A stretch of 64,000 bases of DNA from Nocardia bovistercoris (GCF_015674855.1 NZ_JADMLG010000001.1:549995-613994); one strand, 5' to 3'. Positions 37,557-48,907 are shown, numbered from the stretch's first letter. Notes: generated from the sequence alone by a model not told the origin. A program made the numbers and translations.

Positions 37557-37690
37557 CGGCAGGCGGAGCGTCAGCAGCCTCGAACAGGCCGAGAGCACCG
37601 GTGCCCCCGATCGGGACAAGAGCTTCAGCACCCCTCGAGCAGGACGACAGCATCGGTGACCCTCGCGCAGGACAAGAGCGTCAGTTGCTC
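37557..37690 (-). repeat. Degenerate ~27-bp tandem repeats overlapping the 3' end of clgR
   Basis: Five imperfect units of 24-28 bp follow one another (37557-37580, 37581-37608, 37609-37635, 37636-37663 and 37664-37690). Two sub-types alternate, giving a 55-bp higher-order period. On the minus strand the units share a core GCTCTTGTCCTGC. The unit nearest the gene includes the last codons and stop codon of clgR, so the array looks like serial duplication of the gene end into the clgR-pspA spacer. Confidence 0.6.
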
Positions 37691-38109
37691 TTGACCAGCA
37701 CCAGCATGTCCGACTTCGGCGCGGGGATGACGATCCTGGTCATACTCGCGCTCGCGTGCGCCGGATCGGGTTCGGCAGGTGGTTCGGCCGCCGGTTCGGC
37801 CGCAGGCCCCGCCGCGGATTCCGCGGGCACGGTCTCCCGCTCGGGCACGTCGACCTGTTCGCTCACCGGTGGTGCGTCGGCGCCGGCCATGAGCGTGCTC
37901 ACATCCCACAGCACGCGCGACAACGGCACGTCGAGCGCGGCGCAGATGGCGGCGAGCAGTTCGCTCGACGCCTCCTTGCGGCCACGTTCCACCTCCGACA
38001 GGTAGCCGAGGCTCACCCGCGCCGACGTGGAGACCTCGCGCAGGGTCCGATGCTGGGCCAGACGCGCCCGCCGCAGACTGTCCCCGATCGCCTCTCGCAG
38101 CAGCGTCAT
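37681..38109 (-). CDS. clgR: Transcriptional activator ClgR
   Basis: ClgR activates clp protease and phage-shock genes under envelope and heat stress. The XRE-type helix-turn-helix is in residues about 1-65 ([40 protein letters not shown]). A Pro/Ala/Glu spacer with AEP repeats separates it from a conserved C-terminal end, [17 protein letters not shown]. At 142 residues it has family length. AAGGAG lies six bases before the ATG. A match to a SigE promoter lies about 80-105 bp upstream. It is first in the clgR-pspA-pspM cluster. Confidence 0.93.
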   Translation of the reverse strand: MTLLREAIGDSLRRARLAQHRTLREVSTSARVSLGYLSEVERGRKEASSELLAAICAALDVPLSRVLWDVSTLMAGADAPPVSEQVDVPERETVPAESAAGPAAEPAAEPPAEPDPAHASASMTRIVIPAPKSDMLVLVKSN

Positions 38110-38188
38110 GTTCTTCTCCTTCGCTCAGCGTCGACCGGGTAGACGCGCGGCGACCGAACGCCGAGCGTGCACCGTTGTTTCATGGCAC

Positions 38189-38215
38189 AACGACGGCGGA
38201 TGGCCGGTTGGTTCC
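38189..38215 (-). promoter_or_regulatory. Putative SigE-type promoter of clgR
   Basis: On the minus strand GGAACC (38215-38210), a 17-base spacer and CGTT (38192-38189) match the mycobacterial SigE pattern. It lies between cinA and clgR, giving a 5' leader of roughly 70 bases. In M. tuberculosis the clgR operon is SigE-dependent, which supports the call. The match is by eye. Confidence 0.6.
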
Positions 38216-38227
38216 CGTCCGGAACCA

Positions 38228-38716
38228 TCAGCCCTGGACGCACCGCAGCAGTTCCCGCACCGCGATCGTGGTCGCGGTGAGTCTGATGGTCCACCTGTCC
38301 CCCGACAGGCGCAACCGCATCACCTCGGTATGCCGCGGCCCGGACAGCCCGAGGAAGACGGTGCCGACCGGGTGCCCGTCCTGCGTATCGGGCCCGGCGA
38401 CGCCGGTCACGCCGATCCCCCAGTCGCTCCCGCACCGGCTGCGTGCGCCGACCGCGAGCGCTTCGGCGGTGCCCGCAGCGACCGGTCCTCGGGTGCGCAG
38501 CAGTTCCGCGCTCACGCCCGCGAGGTCGTGCTTCAGATCGGTGGCGTAGACGACGAGCCCGCCGCGCAGCACGGCGCTGGCGCCCGGCACCCCGGCGATC
38601 GTGGCCGACACCAGACCCGCGGTGAGCGATTCGGCGGTCGACACCGTCTGTCCCTCGGCCGCGAGCGCGGCCACCAGTTCGGCGGCGGGCGCCGCCTCGA
38701 CCAGCGGATCGGTCAT
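38228..38716 (-). CDS. CinA C-terminal domain protein (PncC-type nicotinamide-nucleotide amidase)
   Basis: A 162-residue protein that is only the C-terminal CinA domain. STAESLTAGLVSATIAGVPGASA is the conserved active-site start, and GIGVTGVAGPDTQDGHPVGTVF is the second signature. Members hydrolyse NMN to nicotinate mononucleotide. The ATG overlaps the pgsA stop codon by four bases (ATGA), so it is coupled to pgsA, as in many actinobacteria. Confidence 0.9.
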   Translation of the reverse strand: MTDPLVEAAPAAELVAALAAEGQTVSTAESLTAGLVSATIAGVPGASAVLRGGLVVYATDLKHDLAGVSAELLRTRGPVAAGTAEALAVGARSRCGSDWGIGVTGVAGPDTQDGHPVGTVFLGLSGPRHTEVMRLRLSGDRWTIRLTATTIAVRELLRCVQG

Positions 38717-39372
38717 CGCCCGCGCGCCCGTGACCCGCCCGCGAACCACACCCTGGCCGCCTGCCCGACGTAGTCGAGTCCGGTGACCACGGTGAGCAGC
38801 ACCGCCACGTACATGAGCACCATGCCCGCGGTGGCGGCGGCACCGGTGAGTGGGAGCAGCAGGACCGCGATCGCCACCGATTGCACCAGGGTCTTCAGTT
38901 TCCCGCCGCGACCGGCCGGGATGACGCCGCGCCTGACCACGGCCAGCCGCAGCAGGGTGATGGCGATCTCGCGTCCGCAGATCACCAGCGTGATCCACCA
39001 CGCGAGGTCGCCGAGTACCGAGAGACCGATCAGCGCCGACCCGATCAGCGCCTTGTCGGCGATGGGGTCGGCGAGTTTGCCGAAGTCGGTGACCAGACCG
39101 TATTTGCGGGCGAGTTGCCCGTCGAATCGATCGGTGATGGCGGCGAGGCCGAACAGGGCCGCGGCGGTGATCCGCCAACTCGTCTCGTGGCCGTCGCCCG
39201 CGAACAGCGCGGCCACGAACAGCGGAACGATCGCGATCCGCGCCATGGTGAGCACGTTCGCGATGTTCATCAGCGGCACGGCCGCGGGCTCGGCCTGTCC
39301 GGCGGGCGGCGCCGGACGTAGCGGCGCGGGCTCGGAGAAGTGCGTGCCGATCTCGTCGGGTTGCACGCTCAT
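38713..39372 (-). CDS. pgsA: CDP-alcohol phosphatidyltransferase (PgsA type)
   Basis: Membrane enzyme, likely phosphatidylglycerophosphate synthase, using CDP-diacylglycerol and glycerol-3-phosphate. The CDP-alcohol signature DRFDGQLARK, followed by GLVTDFGKLADPIADK, holds the conserved Asp residues. About five hydrophobic segments follow. The N-terminal 35 residues are Pro/Ala-rich. The 219-residue length is slightly above the family's usual length. It is coupled to cinA and next to clgR, as for M. tuberculosis pgsA3. Confidence 0.9.
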   Translation of the reverse strand: MSVQPDEIGTHFSEPAPLRPAPPAGQAEPAAVPLMNIANVLTMARIAIVPLFVAALFAGDGHETSWRITAAALFGLAAITDRFDGQLARKYGLVTDFGKLADPIADKALIGSALIGLSVLGDLAWWITLVICGREIAITLLRLAVVRRGVIPAGRGGKLKTLVQSVAIAVLLLPLTGAAATAGMVLMYVAVLLTVVTGLDYVGQAARVWFAGGSRARGR

Positions 39373-39521
39373 GCCCCCGCCTCGCTCGCGCCGGGTCGCG
39401 AGCGGTTCGCGCCCGCCGCCGACGCCCGGTCGTGGCGCCCGGCGCGATGCGGTGAGCGGAACGACAGGAAGTGCGACACACGATCAGACTATCGGTAACT
39501 CGGCCGACTACTGTGCACCCC

Positions 39522-40088
39522 ATGACCTCTCGGGGACCACAAGGTGGTTCGACCAGCGACGCCATGCCCGGCGCGGCTCCCGCCGCGCGGTCTCTCGACC
39601 CGGTGGTCCGACGCGCGCGAACCTCCGACATCCCCGATATCAAGCGCCTCGTCGACGTCTACGCGGGCCGGATCCTGCTGGAGAAGAACCTGGTCACCCT
39701 GTACGAGGCGGTCCAGGAGTTCTGGGTGGCCGAGCTGGGCGGCGCGGTCGTCGGCTGCGGCGCGCTGCACGTGCTGTGGGCGGATCTTGGCGAGGTCCGC
39801 ACCGTCGCGGTGCATCCGGACGTGAAGGGGCACGGCGTCGGCAGGCTGATCGTGGAGCGGCTCGTCGCGGTGGCACGGGAGCTGGAACTGCGCAGGGTGT
39901 TCGTGCTCACCTTCGAGGTCGAGTTCTTCGGCAGGCACGGTTTCACCGAGATCGACGGCACCCCGGTCACCGCCGAGGTATACGCGGAGATGTGCCGGTC
40001 CTACGACACCGGTGTCGCCGAATTCCTCGACCTCAGCTATGTGAAGCCGAACACCCTCGGCAATACTCGAATGTTGCTGAATCTCTGA
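39522..40088 (+). CDS. argA: Amino-acid N-acetyltransferase (ArgA type, GNAT)
   Basis: A GNAT acetyltransferase matching actinobacterial ArgA (Rv2747), which makes N-acetylglutamate, the first step of arginine synthesis. The acetyl-CoA loop is VHPDVKGHGVGRLIVERL. The N-terminal substrate part is RRARTSDIPDIKRLVDVYAG and the C-terminal part FLDLSYVKPNTLGNTRMLL. From the ATG used there are 188 residues; a second in-frame ATG at 39564 is possible. It is divergent from pgsA and followed by the YciI gene after 18 bp. Confidence 0.88.
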   Translation: MTSRGPQGGSTSDAMPGAAPAARSLDPVVRRARTSDIPDIKRLVDVYAGRILLEKNLVTLYEAVQEFWVAELGGAVVGCGALHVLWADLGEVRTVAVHPDVKGHGVGRLIVERLVAVARELELRRVFVLTFEVEFFGRHGFTEIDGTPVTAEVYAEMCRSYDTGVAEFLDLSYVKPNTLGNTRMLLNL

Positions 40089-40106
40089 GACAGGAAACCG
40101 TCAACC

Positions 40107-40391
40107 GTGCCGATCTTCGCCGTCCACTACACCTACTCCGAGGCCACCGCCGCCGACCGCGACACCCACCGACCGGATCACCGCACCTGGCTCGACGCCC
40201 TGGTCGACGCGGGTTCGCTGCTCACCAGCGGTCCCTATCCCGACGGTTCGGGCGCACTGCTGATCTTCCGGTACGACGACGAGGGGTCGCTGCGGGAGCT
40301 GTTGACCAAGGATCCGTTCGCCGTGCAGCGATTGATCGACGCGGTCCGGGTGGTCGAATGGCTGCCGGTCATGGGCGTGCTGGCCGACTGA
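40107..40391 (+). CDS. YciI-like protein
   Basis: A 94-residue protein of the YciI/YCII fold (dimeric alpha/beta barrel). The conserved His/Asp pair is in THRPDHRTWLDALVDAG, and SGPYPDGSGALLIF is typical. Such proteins are sometimes fused to or linked with oxidoreductases; no defined reaction is established here. It lies 18 bp after argA, probably in the same transcript, and a strong terminator follows. Confidence 0.88.
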   Translation: MPIFAVHYTYSEATAADRDTHRPDHRTWLDALVDAGSLLTSGPYPDGSGALLIFRYDDEGSLRELLTKDPFAVQRLIDAVRVVEWLPVMGVLAD

Positions 40392-40406
40392 GTTCGCCGC
40401 GAGACG

Positions 40407-40443
40407 CCGACGGCCCCCGATCGCGATGATCGGGGGCCGTCGG
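40407..40443. terminator. Bidirectional terminator between the YciI gene and terC
   Basis: CCGACGGCCCCCGATC pairs perfectly with GATCGGGGGCCGTCGG (16 bp, five-base loop). It lies between convergent genes, 16 bp after the YciI stop and 19 bp from the terC stop. Confidence 0.9.
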
Positions 40444-40461
40444 TCTGTTCGCGGGCTCAGG

Positions 40462-41454
40462 TCAGCCCGCGGGCGGCGACTTCACCGTGCCTCGCGTCTT
40501 GATCAGGCTGGCGACGGTCGCGACCACGAGTATGCCGAGAATCACACCGAGCGACAGCGGTGTGGAGATCTCGGGCACGCTCACGTGCTCGCCGCCGTTG
40601 ACGAACGGCAGCGTGTTCTCGTGCAGCGCGTGCAGCACGAGTTTGACGCCGATGAACGCCAGGATCGCGGACAGGCCGTAGGACAGGTAGATCAGCCGGT
40701 CGAGCAGGCCGCCGATGAGGAAGTACAGCTGCCGCAACCCCATGAGCGCGAACGCGTTGGCGGTGAACACCAGGTAGGGCTGTTCGGTGAGGCCGTAGAT
40801 GGCCGGGATCGAATCCAGCGCGAACAGCAGGTCCGCGAAACCGATGGCGAGCAGCGCCAGCAGCAGCGGGGTGAGCACGCGGCGGCCGTCGACGCGGGTC
40901 ACCAATTTGTCGCCGTCGTACTCGTCGGTGGTCGGCAGCACGCGTTTGGCCAGCGCGACGATCTTGCTGTCGCGTTTCTGTTCGGCCTCCACCTCGTGCC
41001 CGCTCTCGCTGAGCAGCTTGACGGCGGTGTAGATCAGGAACAGGCCGAACAGGTAGAACACCCAGCTGAAGGCGCTGATTGCGGCCGCGCCGACGGCGAT
41101 GAACGCACCGCGCATGACCAGCGCGAGCACGATGCCGATGAGCAGCACCTTCTGCTGGTAGATGCGCGGCACCGCGAAGGTGGACATGATGATGAGGAAG
41201 ACGAACAGGTTGTCCACCGAGAGCGCCTTCTCGGTGACGAAGCCCGCGTAGTACTCCCCGGCGTAGGTTCCGCCCCATTTCCAGGCGACGAATCCGCCGA
41301 AGAGCAGGGCGATGCCGATGTAGACCGCCGACCAGAATCCCGATTCCCGGAAGGTCGGCTCGTGCGGGGTGCGCACGTGGGCGTAGAAGTCGAAGACGAA
41401 CAGGCCGAGGATCACCGCCACGGTGATCACCCAGATCAGTGCGGTTACCTGCAT
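40462..41454 (-). CDS. TerC-family integral membrane protein
   Basis: A 330-residue TerC/Alx-type membrane protein with about nine hydrophobic segments. The family hallmarks are EKALSVDNLFVFLIIM and ADLLFALDSIPAIYGLTEQP, each with conserved Asp residues in the membrane. Homologues are implicated in Mn2+ export or metal homeostasis and in tellurite resistance. The ATG used gives the standard N-terminus MQVTALIWVITVAVI; the longer upstream frame is not protein-like. No yybP-ykoY riboswitch was recognised in the leader. Confidence 0.92.
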   Translation of the reverse strand: MQVTALIWVITVAVILGLFVFDFYAHVRTPHEPTFRESGFWSAVYIGIALLFGGFVAWKWGGTYAGEYYAGFVTEKALSVDNLFVFLIIMSTFAVPRIYQQKVLLIGIVLALVMRGAFIAVGAAAISAFSWVFYLFGLFLIYTAVKLLSESGHEVEAEQKRDSKIVALAKRVLPTTDEYDGDKLVTRVDGRRVLTPLLLALLAIGFADLLFALDSIPAIYGLTEQPYLVFTANAFALMGLRQLYFLIGGLLDRLIYLSYGLSAILAFIGVKLVLHALHENTLPFVNGGEHVSVPEISTPLSLGVILGILVVATVASLIKTRGTVKSPPAG

Positions 41455-41724
41455 GCGGTGGTCCGATCGAAGCTCATGACAGCCATCATGCCCGATTTGT
41501 CCGTTCCTGTACCGTTGCGGATCAGTTGCTGTCGATGATTCCACAGGTCGAGGAGCACTCACCCCGTGCGGTGCGTGCCCCAGCGCGTACCCGACCACAA
41601 CCCCCGACCGGCAACACGAGGAGACACTGGGCGAGAATGGGTTCCACGTACCGAATCCAAATGTTAGTTTCGGGGACGACGAAATCGACCGCCGCTGTGA
41701 GGCGGATACCGAAAGGGTGTGGCG

Positions 41725-41841
41725 ATGGCCGGGAATGCCGAACGGGAGCGACAGCTGTCGCACCGCGGCGCCCGGCGCGGCCGCCTCGCACTATCGACCG
41801 AGGTGTCACTTCGCCCCGCGCGTTCGCGGAGCGGCCCCTGA
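41725..41841 (+). CDS. Possible 38-residue Arg-rich small protein
   Basis: A short frame, ATG to TGA, beginning MAGNAERERQLSHRGARR and ending RSRSGP. GAAAGGGTG lies 5-14 bases before the ATG and a 12-bp hairpin terminator starts 26 bases after the stop. There is no known homologue. It lies in an otherwise empty 465-bp gap between terC and the tRNA-like gene. The ribosome binding site and terminator are the only support, and it may be a non-coding transcript instead. Confidence 0.35.
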   Translation: MAGNAERERQLSHRGARRGRLALSTEVSLRPARSRSGP

Positions 41842-41867
41842 TATCTCGATGTCACCAGCACCGAGAC

Positions 41868-41897
41868 AGGGGTCACTCCACGCCGGGAGTGACCCTT
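41868..41897 (+). terminator. Hairpin terminator upstream of the tRNA-like gene
   Basis: AGGGGTCACTCC pairs with GGAGTGACCCTT (12 bp including one G-U, six-base loop), followed by TTCC. It implies a plus-strand transcript ending just before the tRNA-like gene, probably that of the small frame at 41725-41841. Confidence 0.65.
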
Positions 41898-41919
41898 TCC
41901 CATATGTGACGCAGGACAA

Positions 41920-41993
41920 TCCCTCGTGGCCCAATTGGCAGAGGCGCCGGCCCTAGGAACCGGTAGTTGCGAGTTCGAATCTCGCCGAGGGAA
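41920..41993 (+). tRNA. tRNA-like gene, class I shape, anticodon UAG by position, C33
   Basis: A 74-base cloverleaf. The acceptor stem TCCCTCG/CGAGGGA has 7 bp perfect. The D-arm is GCCC..GGC with GG in the loop. The T-arm is GCGAG-TTCGAAT-CTCGC. The anticodon stem is CCGG/CCGG plus a C-A mismatch, and the loop is CCTAGGA. By position the anticodon is UAG (codon CUA, Leu), but bacterial Leu tRNAs have a long variable arm and this one has five bases. Position 33 is C, where elongator tRNAs have U. CCA is not encoded. It lies 18 bp before the convergent ftsK stop. It may be a specialised or degenerate tRNA. Confidence 0.75.
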
Positions 41994-42011
41994 CACCGCG
42001 GACGACCCGGC

Positions 42012-44666
42012 TCACGCGTCGTCCGACTCGCCCTCCGTCGCGTCGCCGCCACCGCGGATACTCCACAGCAGCTCGTCCAACTCGTCCGGTTTGATCAATA
42101 CGTCACGCGCCTTCGAACCCTCGCTCGGGCCGACGACCCCCCTGGTCTCCATGAGATCCATCAACCGGCCCGCCTTCGCGAAACCCACCCGCAGCTTGCG
42201 CTGCAACATCGAAGTGGAACCGAACTGCGAGGTGACGACCAACTCCACCGCCTGGAGGAAGACATCGAGATCCTCCCCGATATCGGGGTCGACATCCTTC
42301 TTCTCGGCCGCCTTCGCCGCGGTGACGCCGTCGCGGTATTCGGGTTCGGCCTGGTTCTTGGTGAACTCGACGACCCCGTGGATCTCCTCGTCGCTGATGA
42401 ACGCGCCCTGCAGACGCGTCGGCTTGCCCGCGCCCATCGGCAGGAACAGCGCGTCGCCCATGCCGATCAACTTCTCCGCACCCGGCTGGTCGAGGATGAC
42501 GCGGGAGTCGGTGAGCGAGGAGGTGGCGAAGGCCAGGCGCGACGGCACATTCGTCTTGATCAGACCGGTCACCACGTCCACGGACGGACGCTGGGTGGCC
42601 AGCACCAGATGGATACCCGCGGCGCGGGCCTTCTGGGTGATGCGGACGATCGCCTCCTCGACATCGCGCGGCGCGGTCATCATCAGGTCGGCGAGCTCGT
42701 CGACGATGGCGAGGATGTACGGATAGGGCCGGTACACCCGTTCGCTGCCCAGCGGTGCGGTGATCGCGCCCGACTTCACGCGCTTGTTGAAGTCGTCGAT
42801 GTGGCGAACCTTGTTGGCCTGCATGTCCTGATAGCGCTGCTCCATCTCCTCCACCAGCCAGGCCAGCGCCGATGCCGCCTTCTTCGGCTGGGTGATGATG
42901 GGCGTGATCAGGTGCGGAATGCCCTCGTACGGTGTGAGTTCCACCATCTTCGGGTCGATCAGGATCATCCTGACCTCCTCCGGGGTGGCGCGTTGCAGCA
43001 GCGAGACCAGCATCGAATTGACGAAACTGGACTTACCGGAACCGGTGGAACCCGCAACGAGCAGATGCGGCATCTTGGCGAGATTGGCGGAGACGAACTC
43101 GCCCTCGATGTTCTTGCCGAGGCCGATCACCAGCGGATGGTGGTCGTTGCGCGTGGACGGCGCCTTGAGCACGTCGGCCAGGCGCACCAGTTCGCGATCG
43201 GAATTGGGCACCTCGATACCAACGGCCGACTTGCCAGGAATCGGGGCGAGCAGCCGGACGTTCTCGGTGGCGACCGCGTAGGCGATATTGCGGGCGAGCG
43301 CGGTGATCTTCTCGACCTTCACGCCGGGGCCGAGTTCCACCTCGTAGCGGGTCACCGTCGGCCCGCGCACGAATCCGGTGACCGCGGCGTCGATCTTGAA
43401 CTGCACCAGCACCTCGGTGATCGCCTCGATCATCGATTCGTTGGCGGCGCTGCGTTTCTTGGGCGGATCGCCCTCGGTCAGCAAGGTCAGCGGCGGCAGC
43501 GTGTAGTCGCCCTCGATCACCCGGTCGGCGACGAATTCCGGTTCCTTCGGCGGCGGCGGGGTCTGATCGGTGACCTTCGGGGCCGGGCGTTTGCGCGGTG
43601 CGGGAGCCGGGGCGGGTGCAGGCACGCCGTCGAGCTCGGCGCCGAATTCGGCCGCGGTGGCGATGGTCTTGGCATCGCGCAGCGGCGGTTCGCCCAGCGC
43701 CTCGGTGACGGCGTTCGGGTCGCCGAATTCGTCGGGCGGATAGTTCTCGGCCGGTGTGCGACCGCGCCTGCGGGCGCGGGTGCGGCCTGCGGGCAAGCTG
43801 CCCGCTTCGTAGTCGGTGGGTTGGAAGGTCTGCTGTTCGCCGTCGAACGGGTGGTATTCGTCGCCGCCCGCGGCGGTTCCGAAGTATTCGCGCAGCCTGC
43901 GCGGCACCTCGCGGATGGTGGTCCCGGTCAGCAGCAGCACGCCGAACACGATGGCGAGCAACAGGATCGGCACCGCGAGCCAGACGGTGAATCCGTCGGC
44001 GAGCGGCCCGCCGACCACGAATCCGACGAAACCGGCCGCGCGCGAACGCCCGTGCGCGTCACCGGGCGCGCCCGCGGCCAGATGCCAGATGCCGAGCATC
44101 GGCAAACCGACCAGCAGTCCGCCGAGTACCAGCCGGGGCCGGACCTCGGGACGCGGTTCGGTGCGCATGAGCACGACGGCGATGCCCGTCGCCACGAACG
44201 GCAAGGCGGCCGAGGCGGATCCGGAGACCGCGCGAATGGCCTCGTCGACCCAGTGCCCGATCGGCCCGCCCGCCGACAGCCAGACCGCCGCCGCGATCAC
44301 CGCGCTGAGCGCGAGCAACGCGAGCGCGATGCCGTCGCGGCGGTGGCCGTGTTCGATATCGCCCGCCCGGCTCAGCGTGCGGGTTGCGGCGCCGACGCCC
44401 CGCGCCAGCATGGTCCAGCCCGCGCTCACGGTGCGGGTGAACACGGCCAGCGGGGCGGTGTTCGACGCGGCGCGCGCCGGGCGGCGCGCGGGCGCGGGAC
44501 GCCGGGGCTGCGCCGTTTTCGGGGGCTGTGCGGTCTTCGGGGTCGCGCCGCGCGCGGCTCCCCCGGCGCGCGGGGTGGCCGAGCGAGACCGGGCCGCGGT
44601 GGTCCTCCCCCGAGTCGATCCCGCCCGCGCACTGTTCGTCGTGGTGCTGCGGGGCTTACCTGCCAT
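42012..44666 (-). CDS. ftsK: DNA translocase FtsK
   Basis: FtsK anchors at the septum and pumps DNA during chromosome segregation. An Arg/Ala/Pro-rich N-terminus (about 70 residues) precedes four membrane segments (about residues 110-260) and a short linker for an FtsK. The motor domain has Walker A AGSTGSGKSS and Walker B ILAIVDELADLMM. The C-terminal gamma winged helix (DVFLQAVELVVTSQFGSTSM) is intact. The 884-residue length matches actinobacterial FtsK. It is convergent with the tRNA-like gene. Confidence 0.96.
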   Translation of the reverse strand: MAGKPRSTTTNSARAGSTRGRTTAARSRSATPRAGGAARGATPKTAQPPKTAQPRRPAPARRPARAASNTAPLAVFTRTVSAGWTMLARGVGAATRTLSRAGDIEHGHRRDGIALALLALSAVIAAAVWLSAGGPIGHWVDEAIRAVSGSASAALPFVATGIAVVLMRTEPRPEVRPRLVLGGLLVGLPMLGIWHLAAGAPGDAHGRSRAAGFVGFVVGGPLADGFTVWLAVPILLLAIVFGVLLLTGTTIREVPRRLREYFGTAAGGDEYHPFDGEQQTFQPTDYEAGSLPAGRTRARRRGRTPAENYPPDEFGDPNAVTEALGEPPLRDAKTIATAAEFGAELDGVPAPAPAPAPRKRPAPKVTDQTPPPPKEPEFVADRVIEGDYTLPPLTLLTEGDPPKKRSAANESMIEAITEVLVQFKIDAAVTGFVRGPTVTRYEVELGPGVKVEKITALARNIAYAVATENVRLLAPIPGKSAVGIEVPNSDRELVRLADVLKAPSTRNDHHPLVIGLGKNIEGEFVSANLAKMPHLLVAGSTGSGKSSFVNSMLVSLLQRATPEEVRMILIDPKMVELTPYEGIPHLITPIITQPKKAASALAWLVEEMEQRYQDMQANKVRHIDDFNKRVKSGAITAPLGSERVYRPYPYILAIVDELADLMMTAPRDVEEAIVRITQKARAAGIHLVLATQRPSVDVVTGLIKTNVPSRLAFATSSLTDSRVILDQPGAEKLIGMGDALFLPMGAGKPTRLQGAFISDEEIHGVVEFTKNQAEPEYRDGVTAAKAAEKKDVDPDIGEDLDVFLQAVELVVTSQFGSTSMLQRKLRVGFAKAGRLMDLMETRGVVGPSEGSKARDVLIKPDELDELLWSIRGGGDATEGESDDA

Positions 44667-44826
44667 GGACTCAGGCTAGCCGCAAACGCACCGTCAGGAC
44701 CATCCGCAACACAGGTCTCACCCGCCTCGCGACCGGCCAGCAGCGCGGATTCGCAGGTCGGCGCACCGCACCCGACCCGGCCGCCCGCACGCGGCGCACG
44801 GCACGCCGGGCGGATCGGCGTCGGGC

Positions 44827-45444
44827 TCAGACCGAACGATCGAGTTCGAGCACCGTGCGGACGGCGTCGGCGTCGCCGCGGGTCTCGATCCTGACCTCGT
44901 CGCGGCCGAACGCGTGCAAGGTGAGTTCGGAGGGCTTGCCGATCAACGTGACCTCGGGACCCGGCCCGCTCTTCACCACCGCGCGCTGACCGTCGGGGGT
45001 CTCCAACGCGACGGCGACCGCGGCCTTGCGATAGGACATGCGCCCCATGCGCCGCAGCGTCGACCACAGCTTGGCCTCGTCCTCGGCGGACAGTTCACGC
45101 GGCTCCCAATCGGGAGCGGCGCGACGCACGTCCTCGTGGTGGATGAACATCTCGGTCATATTGGCCACGGCGTCGAACGGTTTGAGCGGCGACCACAGCG
45201 GCGGGCCGGTGCGCACCAGATCGAGCAGTTCGGGGAAGGGTTTGGCCGCGGTCCGGTTCTGCACCCGCTCCAGATGCCCGGCCAACGCCTTGATCATGAT
45301 GCCGCCCGACGCGTCGGGGCGACGCTCACGAACGATCAAGTGGGCGGCCAGATCTCGCACCGTCCACCGACCGCAGAGCGTGGGCGCGTCGGGCCCCGCC
45401 GCGGCCATCGCGCCGACCAGTTCCTGACGTTCGCGCTGTGCCAT
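44827..45444 (-). CDS. Maleylpyruvate isomerase-like metal-binding protein (TIGR03085)
   Basis: A 205-residue protein of the DinB/maleylpyruvate isomerase N-domain group. It starts MAQRERQELVGAMAAAGPD and has LCGRWTVRDLAAHLIVRERRP, with the first metal His, and MTEMFIHHEDVRRA, with further His residues. The reaction is unknown; related proteins use mycothiol. An upstream GTG two codons earlier is possible. It lies between RNase J and ftsK on the same strand. A 14-bp palindrome is centred about 60 bp upstream. Confidence 0.8.
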   Translation of the reverse strand: MAQRERQELVGAMAAAGPDAPTLCGRWTVRDLAAHLIVRERRPDASGGIMIKALAGHLERVQNRTAAKPFPELLDLVRTGPPLWSPLKPFDAVANMTEMFIHHEDVRRAAPDWEPRELSAEDEAKLWSTLRRMGRMSYRKAAVAVALETPDGQRAVVKSGPGPEVTLIGKPSELTLHAFGRDEVRIETRGDADAVRTVLELDRSV

Positions 45445-45495
45445 ACTCACCAGCCGAACATATCCGATGCACCACACCTCGCGGCAGACCAAATG

Positions 45496-45509
45496 CATCG
45501 TGCACGATG
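45496..45509. promoter_or_regulatory. 14-bp perfect palindrome upstream of TIGR03085 gene
   Basis: CATCGTGCACGATG is a perfect palindrome beginning 52 bp upstream of the start codon, a typical place for a dimeric repressor. No cognate regulator is adjacent. The rest of the roughly 330-bp spacer (45451-45784) shows no gene. Confidence 0.45.
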
Positions 45510-45784
45510 TGATCGGCACCACAGCCGCACCGAGCACCGGGCGACTCCGCGAGACCTTCCGCGCGGAGACCGCCGCCCGAGAACGGCTCCTGATCGCCGC
45601 CCGGGAGCATTCGAGGCATCGCCTGGCCCGCCCTCGGCCCCGCCGGCCGAGATGCGCCACCCATTCATCCGCGGGAAAGCCTGCGACACGGGCGTGACCA
45701 TCGGGGATGTCGCCGGTGTGCAACGAAGCCGCAGTCCCGCGACCGTGCGATCCACTCGCCCTGAGAACTCGGCCGATCCGAGAC

Positions 45785-45814
45785 GACCTCGCGGCGATAC
45801 TTCGCCGCGAGGTC
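45785..45814 (-). terminator. Terminator after the RNase J gene
   Basis: GACCTCGCGGCGA pairs with TCGCCGCGAGGTC (13 bp, four-base loop) beginning 10 bp after the RNase J stop codon. Confidence 0.85.
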
Positions 45815-45823
45815 GCGGTCGGA

Positions 45824-48882
<3,059 letters not shown>

Positions 48883-48907
48883 TCAGAAGTGACGCCACAC
48901 TGGTGTC

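Noticed and set aside
37557..37690. CRISPR-like repeats
   Set aside because: Units are contiguous and degenerate without spacers; no cas genes are near.
41455..41724. yybP-ykoY manganese riboswitch upstream of terC
   Set aside because: No matching conserved motif or paired stems were recognised in the minus-strand leader; an Infernal search would settle it.
41439..41909. 156-codon plus-strand frame before the tRNA-like gene
   Set aside because: It overlaps the start of terC, the hairpin terminator and the alternate small frame, and does not look protein-like.
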